DNA of 64,000 bases from contig JACGCM010000428.1 of the NCBI GenBank assembly GCA_014058105.1, positions 310,001 to 374,000 on the forward strand. Direction: 5' to 3'. The notes under the pieces are model-generated. The model had not been told where the DNA came from. It saw nothing but the letters and a program-made list of their open reading frames with translations, and searched no databases. Origin of the DNA: Kingdonia uniflora. Taxonomy: Eukaryota > Streptophyta > Magnoliopsida > Ranunculales > Circaeasteraceae. Made by a program: the position numbers and the translations under genes. Shown here piece by piece: positions 21,545 through 33,589 of the stretch (positions are counted from its first letter, which is position 1; each line of letters opens with the position of its first letter).

Positions 21545-22650
21545 TCATAAGGAATCATCAAAAGTAAAACTAAGTCATAAAATTTATTGCTTCTAAATAT
21601 TTTTCTTTGCCAAAAACAACCTTATCCTCATTTCAAGCAACCTATTCTAATTGACGTCCTACTTTCGATTTCTAATTTTCCTTGGACAATTTTTTTGGAT
21701 GACGTTTAGGCTATCTTCCTTTCACCCCATTTTTTGCCAGCTTTATTGGAGTAGTGCATAACGGCTGATTTTTCGTGTCCCTTGCTCTATGTTATACCCA
21801 AAGCTATCATCCAAGTTTTCCATGAAATTTGTATTGTATTTGACGGACAATCTATATTTATAAATTTCAACGATTGTCCTACGTGGCGTGTCAAAGCTGA
21901 CTAGGATAAGATGACTAGGCATATAACATTAATATTTGTATTTGCAATAGTAAATAGTATGTAGCCATTTAATTAGTTTTAAAATGATATTAAACACCTT
22001 TAATTACTAAGTTTTGTAACTCTAATATGTAATAGAACATTCTGTTACATCATACATAAGTTTCTTAGAAGTTTATGTTTCATAAATATATCAGTACATC
22101 TATTCATTCTTATGAATTTACAATTTTACAAGGCAATTATAAACCCTTCAAGCTCTTTTTGCCCAACGCTACAGAGAGCTATGAGATTTATCGGTTATGT
22201 TGTAGCAGCATTTGTAATAAATTCATTTCATGTTGAATGTGTCATATATATCTATGTAATGAAATGATACTATATCTATTCTTACTATATGGACATTGAA
22301 GAGCTGAAAACAACATTGGATTATGCAGATGCAATTACTCTTTGGAAAGAGAACCAAGAAGAGGAGAAATTTTAGAGTTAAGAGGCTATATAATCGCGTA
22401 TAGTTTTTCTGTTCTTCATGTAAAAAACTAAGGAACACATATAGGGACAAAATAAGATAAAAGGGAATTGAGCAATGAATTTGTATCACTATAAAGTTAT
22501 GTATTTTGGTGAAGCCTGACTTTGTGTACCAAATTAAAGTCGTGCGAATAAAGATTGCGTTTTGACCAAAATATTGGGCTTTGGCTATATCATTAACTTA
22601 TTACGTAATTCCTAGACTAAGTTTAGCTACTCTTATGATTTGAAGCATTC
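21545..22650. other. AT-rich stretch, no gene seen
   Basis: The region has only short open frames with no family resemblance. It may represent the body of the Helitron-like element whose 3' terminus lies at 22677, but I could not find a convincing 5' TC terminus. Confidence 0.4.
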
Positions 22651-22677
22651 GTGCGTAGCACGGGCTCATAAGCTAGT
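22651..22677 (+). mobile_element. Helitron-like 3' terminus
   Basis: The segment CGTGCGTAGCACG can pair as a short stem-loop (CGTGC/GCACG) and is followed after GGGCTCATAAG by CTAGT at 22673-22677. A hairpin about ten bases upstream of CTRRT is the diagnostic 3' end of plant Helitrons. The next base is A rather than the expected T, and no matching 5' end was identified, so confidence is limited. Confidence 0.45.
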
Positions 22678-23094
22678 ACCATAACAAATCACATTGGATG
22701 AAAACAAGGATGAATAAACAGACCTCTTTGACTGTGTTCCCTTCATCATCAAACTGAAATAACATACACCAATGTAAACTCTTTATTGATATTGTATTGT
22801 TGTCTCTTTTTTCAAACTTCAATTTATATGGCATATATATTAGGGGTGAGTTGGTTACTCAAATTCCATAACCAAATTTTTAACCAATAGAATCCTAGGG
22901 GTGCAACCCTTGGGTATGTGGGCTCCCACACCCACTTGGTCTTAGGACTTAATAAAGCCAAATTCTTAACCTTCATCCTTTTGGGTTCCCGCATAACTTG
23001 AAGTCGTTTGCTTCTTTTCAAACCTAACCAGGGAAACCCAAATGGAAGAAACTTTGGAGTACGAAAGAATGCAATCAGTCTTTCAAGTTATGGT
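22678..23094. other. Unassigned stretch between the Helitron-like end and the Copia fragment
   Basis: A minus-strand 65-codon frame (22824-23021) is open here, but I recognise no domain in it. Confidence 0.4.
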
Positions 23095-23730
23095 AAAACG
23101 CGCTATATGTTGCCTCGTTCCAACTTCGTGTTGTGCCATAATCATGGAATGATTTGAGGAAGTAGTTATTATCGTCTACTTTGCTGATCTCCAAGGTATT
23201 ACCGTGCCACTAATATGGTATTGTGTGCATATGAGGGAAAACCAACATTTGCATATCCAATCAACATGTTTTTCACATTCTTTTGGTTAGAAAATTCTCA
23301 CCATTCCAGTATCTCTATGTAAGTGCTGAACTAAGTCGTGCTAATAGATTTATTACAAAGGAAATATCGGGCCTCGTATGCTTGGCTAGGTATAATAAAG
23401 CTCCTATAACTCCTAAGTGTACAAATTCTGCACTTAGGAATTATTCATCCTCGTCTGAATGATGAAATGGGTCAGATTTATTGTCTAGAAGTCGTGAAAT
23501 CATTGGTGTGCTTATTGGATGACTCTTATCTATATGGAATTGTTGTATAACTCTTTTAGTGTACGTGAACTGATGAATACATATGCTGTTAGGTAAGTGT
23601 TCAATATGTATTTCAAGACAGAACTTAGTTTTACGAAGATCCTTCATCTCATACTCCTCTTTAATGGAGGAGACAATTCCATCATCTCTCCATGAGTTTT
23701 GATGATAGTCAGGTCGCCTACATGGACTGC
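23095..23730 (-). pseudogene. Ty1/Copia RT-RNase H fragment
   Basis: Read on the minus strand from about 23725, the RT active-site strand appears as AVHVGDLTI, so the YVDD box has become HVGD. It continues with EMKDLRKTKFCLEIHIEHL, IHQFTYTKRVIQQFHIDKSHP and STPM (open frame 23441-23647). After a frameshift come segments matching the Copia connection and RNase H, ending near 23095 with WRSAK, TTSSNHSMIMAQHEV. The fragment has no LTRs that I can find and is dead. Confidence 0.78.
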
Positions 23731-24430
23731 GATGCTAGCAAAAACATTGGTGATCTTTGTTGGTAAATTAGGGAAACTTGACGAAAATGGTTATTACTCT
23801 AAGGCATGAATTCAATATTTAAGAGATGCTTCCTCCTTTTCGATATGAACCGCGGGATCACAGTAGGATGAAACAAAAACTTCTCTCTTAGGATATAATG
23901 GAGGCTTTTGGGTTTGAGTTGAGAACGTCTCGATCAGACCAAATAACACTCTATGAAAATTTGAACTGATGATGCCAATAGAGAGATAGATTAAGTTACA
24001 AATTTGTTATGTCTGTTGGGTTGGGTAGGAGTCTCTATATGTAGACCAATCATGCCTATTGGTTGTACCTCTTCGAAAAGTGGCAACTTAATATCTCTAA
24101 CAGTTACAACCCAATTAGAATCACTTTGAATGGTATGGACATGTGGGACTGGATGCTCCAGATCTATCATGGAAGGCCTTCATGATATACTGTCCAACAA
24201 AAGTCGAATTGACTTAATCGGGTGGTCCATTAACTATGCCCGCAACCGAATGATCTATGCCAATTGCCGTGGGAATGTACAATTTTACTATAATAGGCAA
24301 ACGTGTGACCATCTCAGCGATGCGTCAATCAACACCATATTATACCTAAACGGCCTACTTGGTGGATGGATAAGTCCATATATATCTTCATAGATACGTT
24401 AGAGAAAGGTTTGAGTTTGAGCGTTGGAGG
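23731..24430. other. Unassigned stretch
   Basis: An 87-codon plus-strand frame (24130-24393) is open but has no recognisable family, and sequence features of a gene are absent. It may be the decayed distal part of the minus-strand Athila-like element to the right. Confidence 0.35.
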
Positions 24431-24586
24431 CTGGATGATGGAAGGCTTGGGTAGATCTGTGGTAGGGATAAGTGTTTCTACCCTTGGTTAGAATTTCCCA
24501 TGTAGAGGTATTGAATCTAGATACTTCTTTATTTTCTCGACTTCCTCCACTTCTTCCAAATCTTCCCCTAAGTGTGAGACAAGATT

Positions 24587-25476
24587 TTAATGGGTCTTTA
24601 GATTAGGTTGGTGGAAGTGAGTCATATATGCAGGTTTCAATGACATTGATACTGTAAGTTCATCTTTGTATGTGAATTGGTTATTATTGTCAAACACATT
24701 AAGGCTAACCTGCAGAGTTCCCATAGACAGATCAAGGGTACCCATGAAAGAGTTAATCATGGCGTGGGCTATTGCTAAGAATGGCCTACCTAGGATGAGG
24801 GGAATCTTTTTAGTTGTGTTCAACACATCCTCCGTATCCATTATGACAAAATCAATTGGGAATATAAACTTTCCAACTTCAATAAATACATCTTCGAGTA
24901 TGGATTTCAGATATTTTACGAATCTATCGGCCAGTTGTAATGTTATCCGAGTTGGTGTCAATTCTCCCAACCTTAACTCCTTGTAGACAGTATATGGGAG
25001 GATATTAATATTGGCTCCCAAATTTAGGAGGGCTCTATCTACCCTATGATTTCTATCATGCAAGGGATGGTTGGAGTGCATGGATCACAGAGTTTTGGTA
25101 GGGCAAGTATCTCAGTGAGGAATATTTTCTTGTGGATGTTAAGACGGAGTTTTCTAGTGCACATTTCTTTTAGGAATTTGGCATAAATAGGAACACGCTT
25201 TATAACTTCAAGTAATGAAATGTTAATGCAAACGTGGCGGAATGCTTCCATTAAGTCAACATATTGATCATTCTTGCGTCTACCTTTGAGGTGTTGAGGA
25301 TAAGGAACACTAGGAGCAACGAGTACTTCAGGCTGAGTATGTGTTATGATAGGATTCCTAGTTAGTATAGGGTTACTTAAGGGTTCACTAGTGCTTATCT
25401 CAGTGGGTTCATCCTCTGTATTCTCAACCGTTTCCAGAGTATCTGGTGTAGGGTTCAGGGTGTCATCATTTGGCAT
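24587..25476 (-). pseudogene. Athila-B protease region
   Basis: Two overlapping minus-strand frames (25476-25039 and 25081-24587) together give the Athila pattern. They contain FRHVCINISLLEVIKRVPIY and AKFLKEMCT, then the retropepsin ALLNLGANINILPYTVYKEL followed by ILGRPFLAIAHAMI. The catalytic DLGA is NLGA, so the enzyme would be inactive. A frameshift near 25060 separates the two parts. The protein matches the Athila-A 5136-6323 region in order of motifs. Confidence 0.82.
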
Positions 25477-25715
25477 TTCAACCCATTTATCAACCGTTTT
25501 ATGACTCCTGAGAGTGGTGATTGTGTGTACTTGTTCTGTTCCTGAGGTTGATGCTTGACCCTGAGTGTCTCTGGGATTTACCCCCAGTTGGCTAGGCAGT
25601 TTTCCTTTTTCTCGTTCGCTGACTTTATCGAATAAGCTCTTTAATTGTTATTCTATTCTTCATAGGGATTGAGAATAAAGGTTCATTTGATTTTTAAGAG
25701 ATCCTATGCAGCCTT

Positions 25716-26190
25716 CTATTTAACTTTCAAATTTAATGAATTAAGTGGTAAGGGTAATTCTAGGCGGGTACTGATTATTATTCGTTTGCCGCGTACCTTG
25801 CTGGACCGACCTTGAAGGATTGGAATTTGTTTGGTCATTTCTCCAAGAAAAATTAGGGCGATTCTTCCATGGTGGTTTATGGAACAAAGCATTAATGTGA
25901 TATGTACTATTGATTTCAGCATATGGGGGACAATCTCTTTCAATGTGAGAGAATTCTCCGCATGTCATACACGATTGTTGGATATTATTCACCTGGGCAA
26001 ATGGAGTAGAGAGTTGCTCAATTTTATTTGTGAGGATATGCACTTTGGCTAGAAGTACTATATTATCGCTAATTTCTTGGGCTCCTCCCTTTTTGCTATA
26101 ACCATTCTTATACTGTTGGGATTTTCATTCTAATGCCTCAAATGCTTCATAAGCATTTTCGGGTTGAAGGTTTTAGAAATCACCTGTATG
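25716..26190 (-). pseudogene. Athila-B gag, C-terminal part with zinc knuckle
   Basis: Minus-strand translation gives PENAYEAFEALE, then a stop, then ILTNKIEQLSTPFAQVN and the knuckle CMTCGEFSHIERDC (CX2CX4HX4C). An Asn/Gln/Pro-rich tail follows. This is the nucleocapsid half of gag. It continues the capsid part at 27360-27990, from which it is separated by an insertion. Confidence 0.8.
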
Positions 26191-26194
26191 GATA

Positions 26195-27350
26195 AATATT
26201 TCTAACCTATAATGGTGATAACAGTCAAAATCTGGTGTTTAGTATGGGGGAAAATTAGAGTGTCGTTCACTTTCAAACGGAATTAGAAATTAGTTTTGGT
26301 CTTGTGTTTTAGTCATCTATGGTTGTAAAACCGTAAAAATCAAAATCAATGATATGGTTTTAATCAAGAATAAAGGTCTAGGGGCCTCGGATTTCACCAC
26401 CATTTGCATACAATATCAACATAGTATCGTATATTAAATTCTCCACTTAATTTAAATAACAAACTTCGACCTTTTGTCGATGTAATCCCATGATTAATTA
26501 TAACTCAAGTAGAATATATTGTATGAACTAAGTATGTACTAAAAACACATTCCATGAAAACTATGCTAACTATGAAATATTAATTAGGATCATACCTTAG
26601 AAAAATACAATATTAATACAATTTTACTCTATCATTTGAGAATCATAAAACTCTTCCTATATCTCTACTTAAAGAGATCATAGGATGATAATGGATGTCT
26701 CCAACAATATAGTTTTGGGATTTGTAATAATATGCTCATATTGTGTTGGAGAAAAATATATTCTACTACATGATATCATACGCTTATGACAGATCTATCC
26801 TCACCCCTAGTGAGGACTTAGCCGGCCATTATAACAACTATAAAACCTAAATGATATAAAAATGAAATGAACATAAACTAACAACAAAAAGATGAATTTT
26901 ATTGACTTACAAAATGAAATGCGCCAAATGCTTACAAGACTTGCACCAACTTACTCCAATAATGCTCTCTTGCACTCTACAAGAATGATTCTCTCAAAAT
27001 TGGATGATCTTATGAGCTCACCACCTCTCATTTTATAGATGAAGGAGAGGGTTCTTATATTTAATATTAGATTTATAACCTATGCCATGAATGTACATAA
27101 ATTTGTAACCTCCAAGAGTTATCCTCCAAAATTGTATCCTCCCCATGTGGGACCCTTGTGTTTGACAACTCTACATCCTTCTCCAACAGTTCATCCTTTA
27201 GGCTATACATCTCGGTATTTGCACATATTTGGTAAATGAGCTCCATGTGACCTGAAATATAAAAATTGGCTTTCATGTTTAATAATAAAATTAAGAATAA
27301 TAAACATTAAGTCATAGGGGAATAGTAGTCATTTTATGTATCCATCAAAT
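26195..27350 (-). mobile_element. Non-coding insertion splitting Athila-B gag, possible solo LTR
   Basis: Gag reads up to about 27360 on one side and resumes at about 26190 on the other. The intervening AT-rich DNA is non-coding. On the minus strand it carries a TATA-like CTATAAAATGAGAGG (about 27030-27044). Its ends look similar in inverted orientation: TGATGGATACATAA near 27347 and, on the other strand, TGTATGGATAAATA near 26186. This would fit a solo LTR or a small inverted-repeat element. I could not confirm a target-site duplication. Confidence 0.45.
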
Positions 27351-27354
27351 GGCT

Positions 27355-27990
27355 ATCGGGCGTAATACAAAGATAGAATATTTGGATTAAGTTCAGGATT
27401 TCAAAATTGCGATGTGGGCATCACATGAGAAGATCCTAAATTCTCTTTCAGGCCTTATAGAATTGTTCAAACTCATCTTGGAAAAATTCAATGTTTTTGT
27501 TCTTGACAGCTAGAGTTTTGGCCATTATGAAGAATTTTAATGTGAACTTCTTTAAAAGTTCAGCCCATGTTTTAATTGATGAGGGAGCTAATAATTCTAA
27601 CCATCAGCCTGCTTTTTATTTTAAACAAAAGGGAAAAGACGGAGGCTAATAGATTCCTCCGTGAGGTTTTAATAACGCGAAAGTGAGCATATCCTTTTGA
27701 AGTCTTTTATGTGGCTATAGGGACATTCATTGCCAAACTCATGATACAATGTCAGGCAAGACTATACAAAAGGGCATTCTACCCACCTCGGGGTCCAATA
27801 ACTCGTAGTAATTTTTGAGCCATTAGAGGATCAATATTTATTTTAGCCATCAACTAAATGGGGTCAGTTAAACTTGAATCGATTTCCTCTAGATCGTTGG
27901 TTTGTATGGTTCATATGCCATTATTATGACTGTACCTTCTAATACGTCTCCTATGTGAGGTATGTTAACTGGGACTGGTTCAAGCAAACC
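27355..27990 (-). pseudogene. Athila-B gag, capsid part
   Basis: Reading the minus strand leftwards, KAGWWLELLAPSSIKTWAEL, then KKFTLKFFIMAKTLAVKN and FQDEFEQFYKA match the order of the Athila capsid: the WL..LP..SI.TW..L pattern, the FFP..KT..L pattern and the SLYE..RFKDL pattern. Multiple stops are present. The N-terminus lies close to the end of the LTR at 28026. Confidence 0.7.
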
Positions 27991-28025
27991 TCTAAGACAT
28001 TTTCCTACTCTAGCCCAATATATCA

Positions 28026-29781
28026 TGCACTAACTACTACTAACTAATGACTGAATTAAAATTAACAATACTATGGAAAGCCAATTAGTGCACTGGAGTT
28101 CCTACTTCAATAAATTCCTGCTACTGCTATAGTACATCGGTAAGTGGGATCGAACCAAGATGGGGATCGATGTTGGTTCCATGGTTTGGGAATGGGTTTT
28201 TTGGTATTTGTAAGAGATGGGCAGAGATGAGGAAAAGAATATTCTGGAGGAGAATAATGACTTTGAGACTCTGCGTCCTCTACTTGAGCCTTTCTTATCT
28301 GGATCTACCTAAGGGGTTGCCTTCCCAAGCTTTCTTTGAGCACCCTTTTAAGGGCTACTACTCACAATTGTTATATGTTGGGATCCTCCTTATTCAAGAA
28401 AAAATTTGGACCTTCCTAATTAGAAGCAAGAGTCAGTAGTCGGTCTAGAGAGAAAGGGACAACCCAGTCCTAAGCTTATTCGACTCTAGGACCTTGTTGT
28501 GCCCTAGTAGCTATTACCAGAGTCTTGTCGCTTTTAAGGCTTTAAACCCTTTTTATAACCTACCTGGGTCCTCAGATGTGATCCTATTAAGGACTCACAC
28601 CACTACCTATCGACTGAGTGAGTTAGGATATGGCAGGTCTTCTTGGCTAGCACTACCTGCTCTAGTCTCTACCTTAAAAGAGTTGAGGTCCAACTAATCC
28701 TCCTATAACACCCTCTTTGAGAGGCGTGCCCTTATATCTCATTATTCCTTAGAAAGATGCTAGGAATAGGGATTAGTTCTACTTAAGAGCACTAATCCTC
28801 CTAGTCCCTCCTTTAGACCTCTGAGGAGGAGGACTTTCAAGGTCTTTTGGAGTACCCTCTTTGAGAGGCATACTCCTAAGCTCTAGGGTCTTAAGGAAGG
28901 ATACGTACTAGGAATAAGGGGTAAACTTAATCAAGAGCTCTAGCCCTCCTAGACCCTCCCTTAGACCTTTGAGGGGGAAACCCAAAGGTGACCCAATAAC
29001 TAGACTAAGCTAATTTCCTCCCTAATCATAGCTAAGGAGTTTATCCAGCCATCTCTGGGTTTGTTCCCAAGTAAGTTTAAACTAAAATATTTAACTCTTA
29101 AATAAAGAGCTCTCTCTTAAATTTTCTTCCTTTGAAAGATGATTATTACGATTGAAGGGCGATTTCTTTTATAGTTTATGAAATCAATGCCCTTTTATTA
29201 CATAAGCAATGTGAGACTAAACAAAACTAAGTTTTTCTTCTTTTTCTTATGCTTCTGATGTATAAAGGGTATACTTGTCACTATGTTAAGACTTGGGGAC
29301 CAAGCCACTTTGTGGACCTGTAAACACCAGTCTTCCAACACTTCAAACCTTGCGATCGTGGGTTTGTGGGGCCCCTAGGTGATGTTATTTTGCTAGACTT
29401 CTTTTGGGCCCTTTTTAGGTGTAGGTTTTAACTCAGATCTGGTCTTGTCATCCTGGATCGTGTAAAATGAATTTTGCTCACTCCTTAAAGACTGGGAAAT
29501 TGTTTGAACTGTTAGAATTGATATTTGACCCTAAATGTAGCTTTGAGCTTGATCTATTGTGCTTCAGCATTGCTTTGGCTCCTCAAAATTCCCCTGGAGT
29601 AAGGAATGCACAAAAAAGGCTTATTAAGGCTTTTTACTTTTGTTTTGCACCAAGTTCTCTTAGGATGGTCTAGAATCTTGAAAATTGAGAACATAGTCAT
29701 TAATCACACTTATTAGTAACTCAAAACGGCCAAAATAACTTGTTTTAGGTGCTTTAAAATATAAGATTTCAACACTTATCA
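28026..29781 (-). repeat. 5' LTR of Athila-B
   Basis: On the minus strand the LTR starts TGATAAGTGTTGAAATC at 29781 and is taken to end GTTAGTGCA at 28026. A TATA-type motif CTATAAAAGAAAT lies near 29170. A TTGGGCTAGAGTAGG stretch follows the LTR and may be a degenerate TTGGCGCC-type primer-binding site. It is homologous along its length to the LTR at 30874-31941 plus 44178-44770, which lies in the opposite orientation. Confidence 0.7.
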
Positions 29782-30873
29782 TATTCATTACATACTCAAC
29801 TATTAGCTGCCGATAGAAGATAATAATAATCTATGTAATCAAGAAGAGGCAATTCACATAAAGCTAAACCGCGGTACGAGCGTTAATTTTATTTGAAAAC
29901 TACATTTTATTGAAACAAAGTGTTGGAAATAAAATGCTCTTCATGGTGACTTAAGTACTGAATTTTAAATTGACAATGTATTGAAAAACTAAAAGGCTAA
30001 ATGCTCATCTAAGATCATCGGTCTGTTACTGCTAAATTGCTCATGTGCTCCTCAAATTACACATTAACCCAATCATTATCAGCTGGATTATTAACTTTTC
30101 CCCACTCAGATTCCATATCGTCCTGTACGATTGGAGTCCACCCCTGCTAGATGTGCCCTTGGACCCAAGGAAGTTTTCAGCAATTTGAATACCTTTTGTG
30201 CAATCTGGTTAATCATGGTCTTTGCTACCATATTTATAGTAGCCTTCCGTCGATCCTAGCCAATGCTCATTGCGTTCCTATACCATTGGTGCTCTGGGCC
30301 CCATACATTTGACATATTATCGCGTCTATTGTTTCAAGCCTTACACCTGCTACGACGACCCTAAATAAAATGTTTGAACTTTGCCTCATTCCTAAACCTA
30401 TTAGCCCAGGCAGTAGGACTGGTTGGCATATGCCCATGTGAGCGTGGTACCGCATGACCATCTTTACGAACTAAGATATTAGTGAAGGTCTCATTACGTA
30501 CCAATGTTTGTGCTAGAACTCCTAGGTTTTGAATAAAAAAAATAAATGCCTCCCCGCCTACAAGGTACAAACCCTCAAAGTAAATGTTGAACACATGTAT
30601 TTGTTATATAATTGCAATTATAATCACTATGGATATCAAACAACCCAATATAATTAAATTTGTAATAAAAGTTTTCATAATATAAAACTCTAAATTTAAA
30701 GCGATCTTATGAGAAGAGATTTTTTTTTGCTCCACATATCCTATAATAGCAGTTTTTAATATCTTTGAAAATATTTTAAAATAGTTGGCCTAATTGAAAC
30801 TACATTTAAAAATAGTTCTTTATCCATATGGTCTTTTAGTGGTAAATCATAATTTACACGCCATAAGAATTAG
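29782..30873. other. Spacer between the two inverted LTRs
   Basis: The spacer holds two overlapping minus-strand frames (30361-30594 and 30267-30461). They show no stop for 60-78 codons and read into each other with one frameshift (a stretch containing GHMPTSPTAWANRF). I do not recognise the family. This could be a decayed transposon protein tail. Nothing else stands out. Confidence 0.35.
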
Positions 30874-31941
30874 TGATACGTGCTAAAATCTTTTGTTTTA
30901 AAGCACATAAAATAATCTATTTGGCCGTCCTGAGTTGTTAATAAGTTTGACTAATGACAATGCTTTCTATTTTTAGGATTCTAGACCCTCATAAGTGAAC
31001 TTGGTACAAAACAAAAGTTACAAGCCTTAAGAAGCCTTCTATTTGCATTACTTATTCTAGAAGCAATCTGAGGAGCCAAAGTACAACTAAAGCATACTAG
31101 ATCCAACCTGAATCTTTACCAAGTATCAAAGATAAGCTTCAGTAGTTCAGAAAACTTCCCAGTTACCAAGGAGTGATCAAAATATATCCCACACGTTCCA
31201 AAATGACAGGGCCAAATCTAATTTAATTCTTACAACCAAAAGAGGGCAAGAAGAAGACATACAGAAGTTGAAGACCAGTGGCCCCCACAAACCTGTGATC
31301 GTGGTCTAGAAGGCATTGGGAAACTGACGTTCACGGGTCCCCTGGGTGGCTTGGTCTCCAAGTTTTAACCGAGTTACTACTTTTCCTTTTATACGTCAAA
31401 AACAGAAGAAAACAAAGAAAACCTGAGTTTTATTTAGTCCCATATTGCTCATGTAATAAAAATTCATTGGTTAATTTCTTCATCTATAAAAGAAACTTCT
31501 CCTTAATAGTAATCATCATCTCTCAGGGAAATAAAATTTAATAAAGAGCTCTTTATTTAAAAGTTAAGTATTTTAGTTTGGACTTGCTTTTGTACAAACT
31601 CAGGTATGGCCGACTAAACACCTTACCTATTACCGGGGAGAAAGCTAGCCTACTTGAGTAGCCATTAGCTGAGTCTAGTTGTTGGGCCACCTTCGGGTCT
31701 CCCCCGCAATGATCTGATGGAGGGTCTAGTTGTTGGGCCACTCTTAATTGAGTGTTACCCCTATTTCTAGTATCCTTCTTAGGACCCTAGAGGCCTAGAA
31801 GTACGCCTTAATTGGTACACATGGAGACCTAAAAAGTTCTTATTAGAAGTCTGAGGGAGGGACCAAGAGGATTTACGTTCTTAAGTGAGACTAATCTCTA
31901 TTCCAAGCCCCCTCTCAAAGATTAACGAGGGATATGTGTAC
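30874..31941 (+). repeat. Athila-B-type LTR, plus strand, left part
   Basis: It starts TGATACGTGCTAAAATC and parallels the Athila-B LTR. Shared landmarks are the AAAGCACATAAAAT block, GATTCTAGACC, the GGGGACC-type block near 31340 and the TATA motif TCTATAAAAGAAAC near 31483. At 31941 it is interrupted by the large LARD-like element and resumes at 44178. Whether it is a solo LTR or belongs to a longer element is unresolved. Confidence 0.72.
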
Positions 31942-32746
31942 TGTAGGGGCTTAATCTTGTAGAGGGGAGATTAAACTCTTACACTGGAGAATTAATACTC
32001 ACCTAGGGGTCTGAGCAAGTGTATTTAATAGAAATTAGAAGGATTCTAGTAGATACACTTGCGTGGAGTTCAAGAATGGGATTCCTCCATGACATTAAGG
32101 ATTTTTAAGAAAAGATGACATTAATGGTTGAGATTACAAATAAGGCCCGAGTAGAATTGAATCTTCAAGTTTTGAAATGTGCTAGAAGGTTATCAGAGCT
32201 TCTTAAGGATGCATAGGGGGGAAATCTCCACCTCTCTATGGTAGCTCTCCTTTCCTATCTATAGAGGATATAAAATAAGATGCTATTATAGAGAAGTTAA
32301 ATTATAAATATATACTTCTTGGCTAGCTGTCATCCATTATCTTATATTGGTATAGCTATCTTCCATTATATTCTATCTACATAGTTATCTTCCATTATCT
32401 TCTATCTACATGGTTGTCTACCATTATTATGATGCCCGGTAATCACGTCCATGTAGCCAGTTCGAGGTGGTTAAGTTCGAAGGTAATTGAGCTTGATCAA
32501 TTATTATAATTTATGATGTATGGAGGTTGGCTTCTAGATGATCGAGGCTTTGAGTTGAATATCAGGTCGAAGGTATCAAACTTCTATACTTGCACATATG
32601 GTACTATGGTGTTTGGCTTCTAGATGTTGGAGGCTTTAATTTGATTATCAGGTCGAAGGTATCAAACTTTTATACTTGTACATCTAGTATTGTGGTGTTT
32701 GGCTTCTAGCTGGTAACAGCTCGAGGGCAGCGTTGAGGCTACTACA
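31942..32746 (-). repeat. 3' LTR of the LARD-like element (805 bp)
   Basis: This LTR aligns with 43480-44177 but is about 107 bp longer. The excess is an internal tandem copy of the block running from GGCTTCTAGATG to GTGGTGTTTGG (about 32527-32737). A TATA-like motif lies near 32270 when read on the minus strand. Confidence 0.85.
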
Positions 32747-32759
32747 TTTTCCCTTTCTC
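32747..32759 (-). other. Polypurine tract of the LARD-like element
   Basis: On the minus strand GAGAAAGGGAAAA abuts TGTAGTAGCC, the start of the 3' LTR. Its position sets the orientation of the element. Confidence 0.75.
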
Positions 32760-32929
32760 AGTTAGAGCTATTTGTGGGTTGATCTGGAGCTAATTGTGGG
32801 TCAAGCTGAGAAGATTAGAGTCTCTACACTTGAGGTGTCTTGGAAATTGTTATTAATTGCTAAGTAATTATGGATAAGTAGGGGATGTTTGTGACCGGTC
32901 GTTTATTAATTAGAAAAATATGGATTGGG

Positions 32930-33580
32930 AGAGAAAGTATTGGAAGCCATGTTAGATGCTTCGAGGTCGTCCTCAATTATAGTTGAAGTTAAAGATTTGA
33001 ATGTGATTTTTGGGTTTGAGCAAGTAGAAAAGCTATATTGGAGGCTTCGAGAAGTATCGTTATAGTCGAATGACTAATTTTGACAATTGGGTTGGCCAAG
33101 TAGATAAGCTAGTTGTATAAAAACTTCTTGAAATATTATTCTAGTCGAATGACTAATTTTGACATTTGGGTTTGGCCAAGTAGCTAGAGAGGTTGTATCA
33201 GAGGCTTCGAGAAGTATCATTCTAGTCAAAGGACTGATCAATGCCTGAGTTTGGCTAGTAGATAAACTATATTAGAGGCTTTGGAAGGTATTTAGTCAAA
33301 GGATGAGCTGCATTAGAGGTTTTAAGAGGTATCATTCTAGTCTAAGGATTGATTATGACGCCTAGGTTTGGCTAAGTAGAAAAATTGTATTAAAAGCTTT
33401 GAGGAGTACCATTCAAGTCAAATGACTGATCAAGATGCCAGGGTTTGGCAAAGTAGAGAGGCTATTTTGAAGGCTTCGAGATTTATCATTCTAGTCGAAG
33501 GATTGATCATGACACCTGGGTTTGGACACGTATAACAAATGCATTAGAAGCTTTGAGGAGATTTACTCTAGTCAAGGATT
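32930..33580. repeat. Degenerate tandem repeat family 1 in the LARD-like element
   Basis: Repeated phrases are GAGGCTTCGAGAAGTATC, ATTCTAGTCGAA and TTGGGTTTGGCCAAGTAG. Copies of the ATTCTAGTC phrase occur near 33132, 33218, 33343 and 33487, with a variant near 33408. The spacing is irregular, about 65-125 bp. Confidence 0.7.
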
Positions 33581-33589
33581 TCCAGGTTA

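Larger units (their letters stand above)
24440..29781 (-). mobile_element. Athila-like Gypsy element, minus strand (Athila-B), truncated
   Basis: Reading leftwards there is a 1.76-kb LTR (29781 to 28026), a short leader, a gag in pieces (about 27990-27360 and 26190-25716) and a protease region (25476-24587). A faint post-protease linker (QPPTLKLKPF near 24410-24440) follows. No RT or 3' LTR is recognisable further left, so the element is truncated or its 3' half has decayed. Gag is interrupted by about 1.15 kb of foreign non-coding DNA. Confidence 0.75.

Noticed and set aside
24130..24393. 87-codon plus-strand open frame
   Set aside because: No domain match, no partner exons, and it lies in the decayed tail of a minus-strand retroelement.
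30267..30594. Minus-strand frames with a continuous-looking peptide
   Set aside because: It reads as one decayed protein with a frameshift, but I could not match it to any family, so it is not reported as a gene.
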